A stretch of DNA of 49,975 nucleotides, taken from Defluviitaleaceae bacterium (GTDB lineage Bacteria > Bacillota > Clostridia > Lachnospirales > UBA5962). The translations under genes were made by a program, and so were the position numbers. The stretch covers positions 1 to 49,975 of the forward strand of contig WRGD01000148.1 in assembly GCA_009787355.1 (NCBI GenBank), in the 5' to 3' direction. Below the pieces are notes generated by a model. The model made no database searches. It saw only the letters and a list, made by a program, of their open reading frames with translations, and was not told the DNA's origin. Positions 49,958 to 49,975 of this stretch are shown here, piece after piece; positions within the stretch are counted from its first letter, which is position 1; each line of letters opens with the position of its first letter.

Positions 49958-49975
49958 TTTATTAATCTGGTTTTG

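Noticed and set aside
1-49975. tRNA, rRNA or CRISPR loci
   Set aside because: I looked for GC-richer cloverleaf-like blocks, CCA ends and repeat-spacer patterns and saw none.

Overview
The window is AT-rich DNA from a low-GC Firmicute, most likely a spore-forming member of the Clostridia. AGGAGG-type ribosome sites, TTG starts (gpmI, rbsK, copy-2 mrpF and the copy-2 mbhDE-mrpB fusion) and TATAAT/TGnTATAAT promoters point there. So do the spore-linked genes pdaA, cwlD, yyaC, a SpoVB/MurJ-type flippase and a BofC-like protein. A Lachnospirales relative is possible but unproven. No rRNA, tRNA, CRISPR array or intact mobile element is visible.

Left end (1-719): the tail of an unrecognised gene, then about 500 bp without a gene. 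That stretch holds two terminators, a decayed transposase zinc-ribbon relic and a possible short transcript.

720-12838, minus strand: the dominant feature is three consecutive Mrp/Mbh-type cation/proton antiporter modules. Each has the order (E)-F-G-[MbhD-MbhE-MrpB fusion]-C-D. This matches the antiporter arm of archaeal Mbh hydrogenase (mbhA-H), but no hydrogenase subunits and no full MrpA are present. Copy 2 lacks mrpE, and its MrpD has lost several conserved His/Lys residues of the proton path that copies 1 and 3 keep. Copy 3 follows an rRNA uracil methyltransferase gene directly.

14430-18850, plus strand: a serine hydrolase plus GH39 beta-xylosidase pair, then gpmI. 18856-24201, minus strand: pdaA-cwlD (spore-cortex muramic-lactam synthesis), a trmK/CdaR-like regulator/xthA cluster and yyaC. 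A strong plus-strand promoter followed by a terminator between pdaA and trmK suggests a small RNA. 24440-26765, plus strand: a membrane protein with a degenerate MPN-like domain and a LysM domain, coupled to a sensor-less histidine kinase, then a [2Fe-2S] thioredoxin-like ferredoxin.

26894-35282, minus strand: an MFS transporter, thrS, a bactofilin, the flippase, an unknown membrane protein, a glutathionylspermidine-synthase-like ATP-grasp enzyme and a cold-shock protein. 35504-40123: a BofC-like protein (plus), then a LonB-like protease, a tsaB-rimI fusion and tsaE (minus). 40201-46579, plus strand: lon with a consensus promoter, a small Trp-rich secreted protein, a 2-hydroxyacid dehydrogenase, an M42 aminopeptidase and asnS. 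46581-49957, minus strand: ribokinase, nucleoside hydrolase and a DcuC-like carrier, which look like a ribonucleoside salvage operon.

The observations most worth a check are the triplicated hydrogenase-free antiporter module with one degenerate MrpD, a 12-bp motif at a fixed distance upstream of the -35 box in two or three promoters, the candidate small RNA, the MPN-LysM/kinase pair, and the unknown membrane protein paired with the ATP-grasp ligase.
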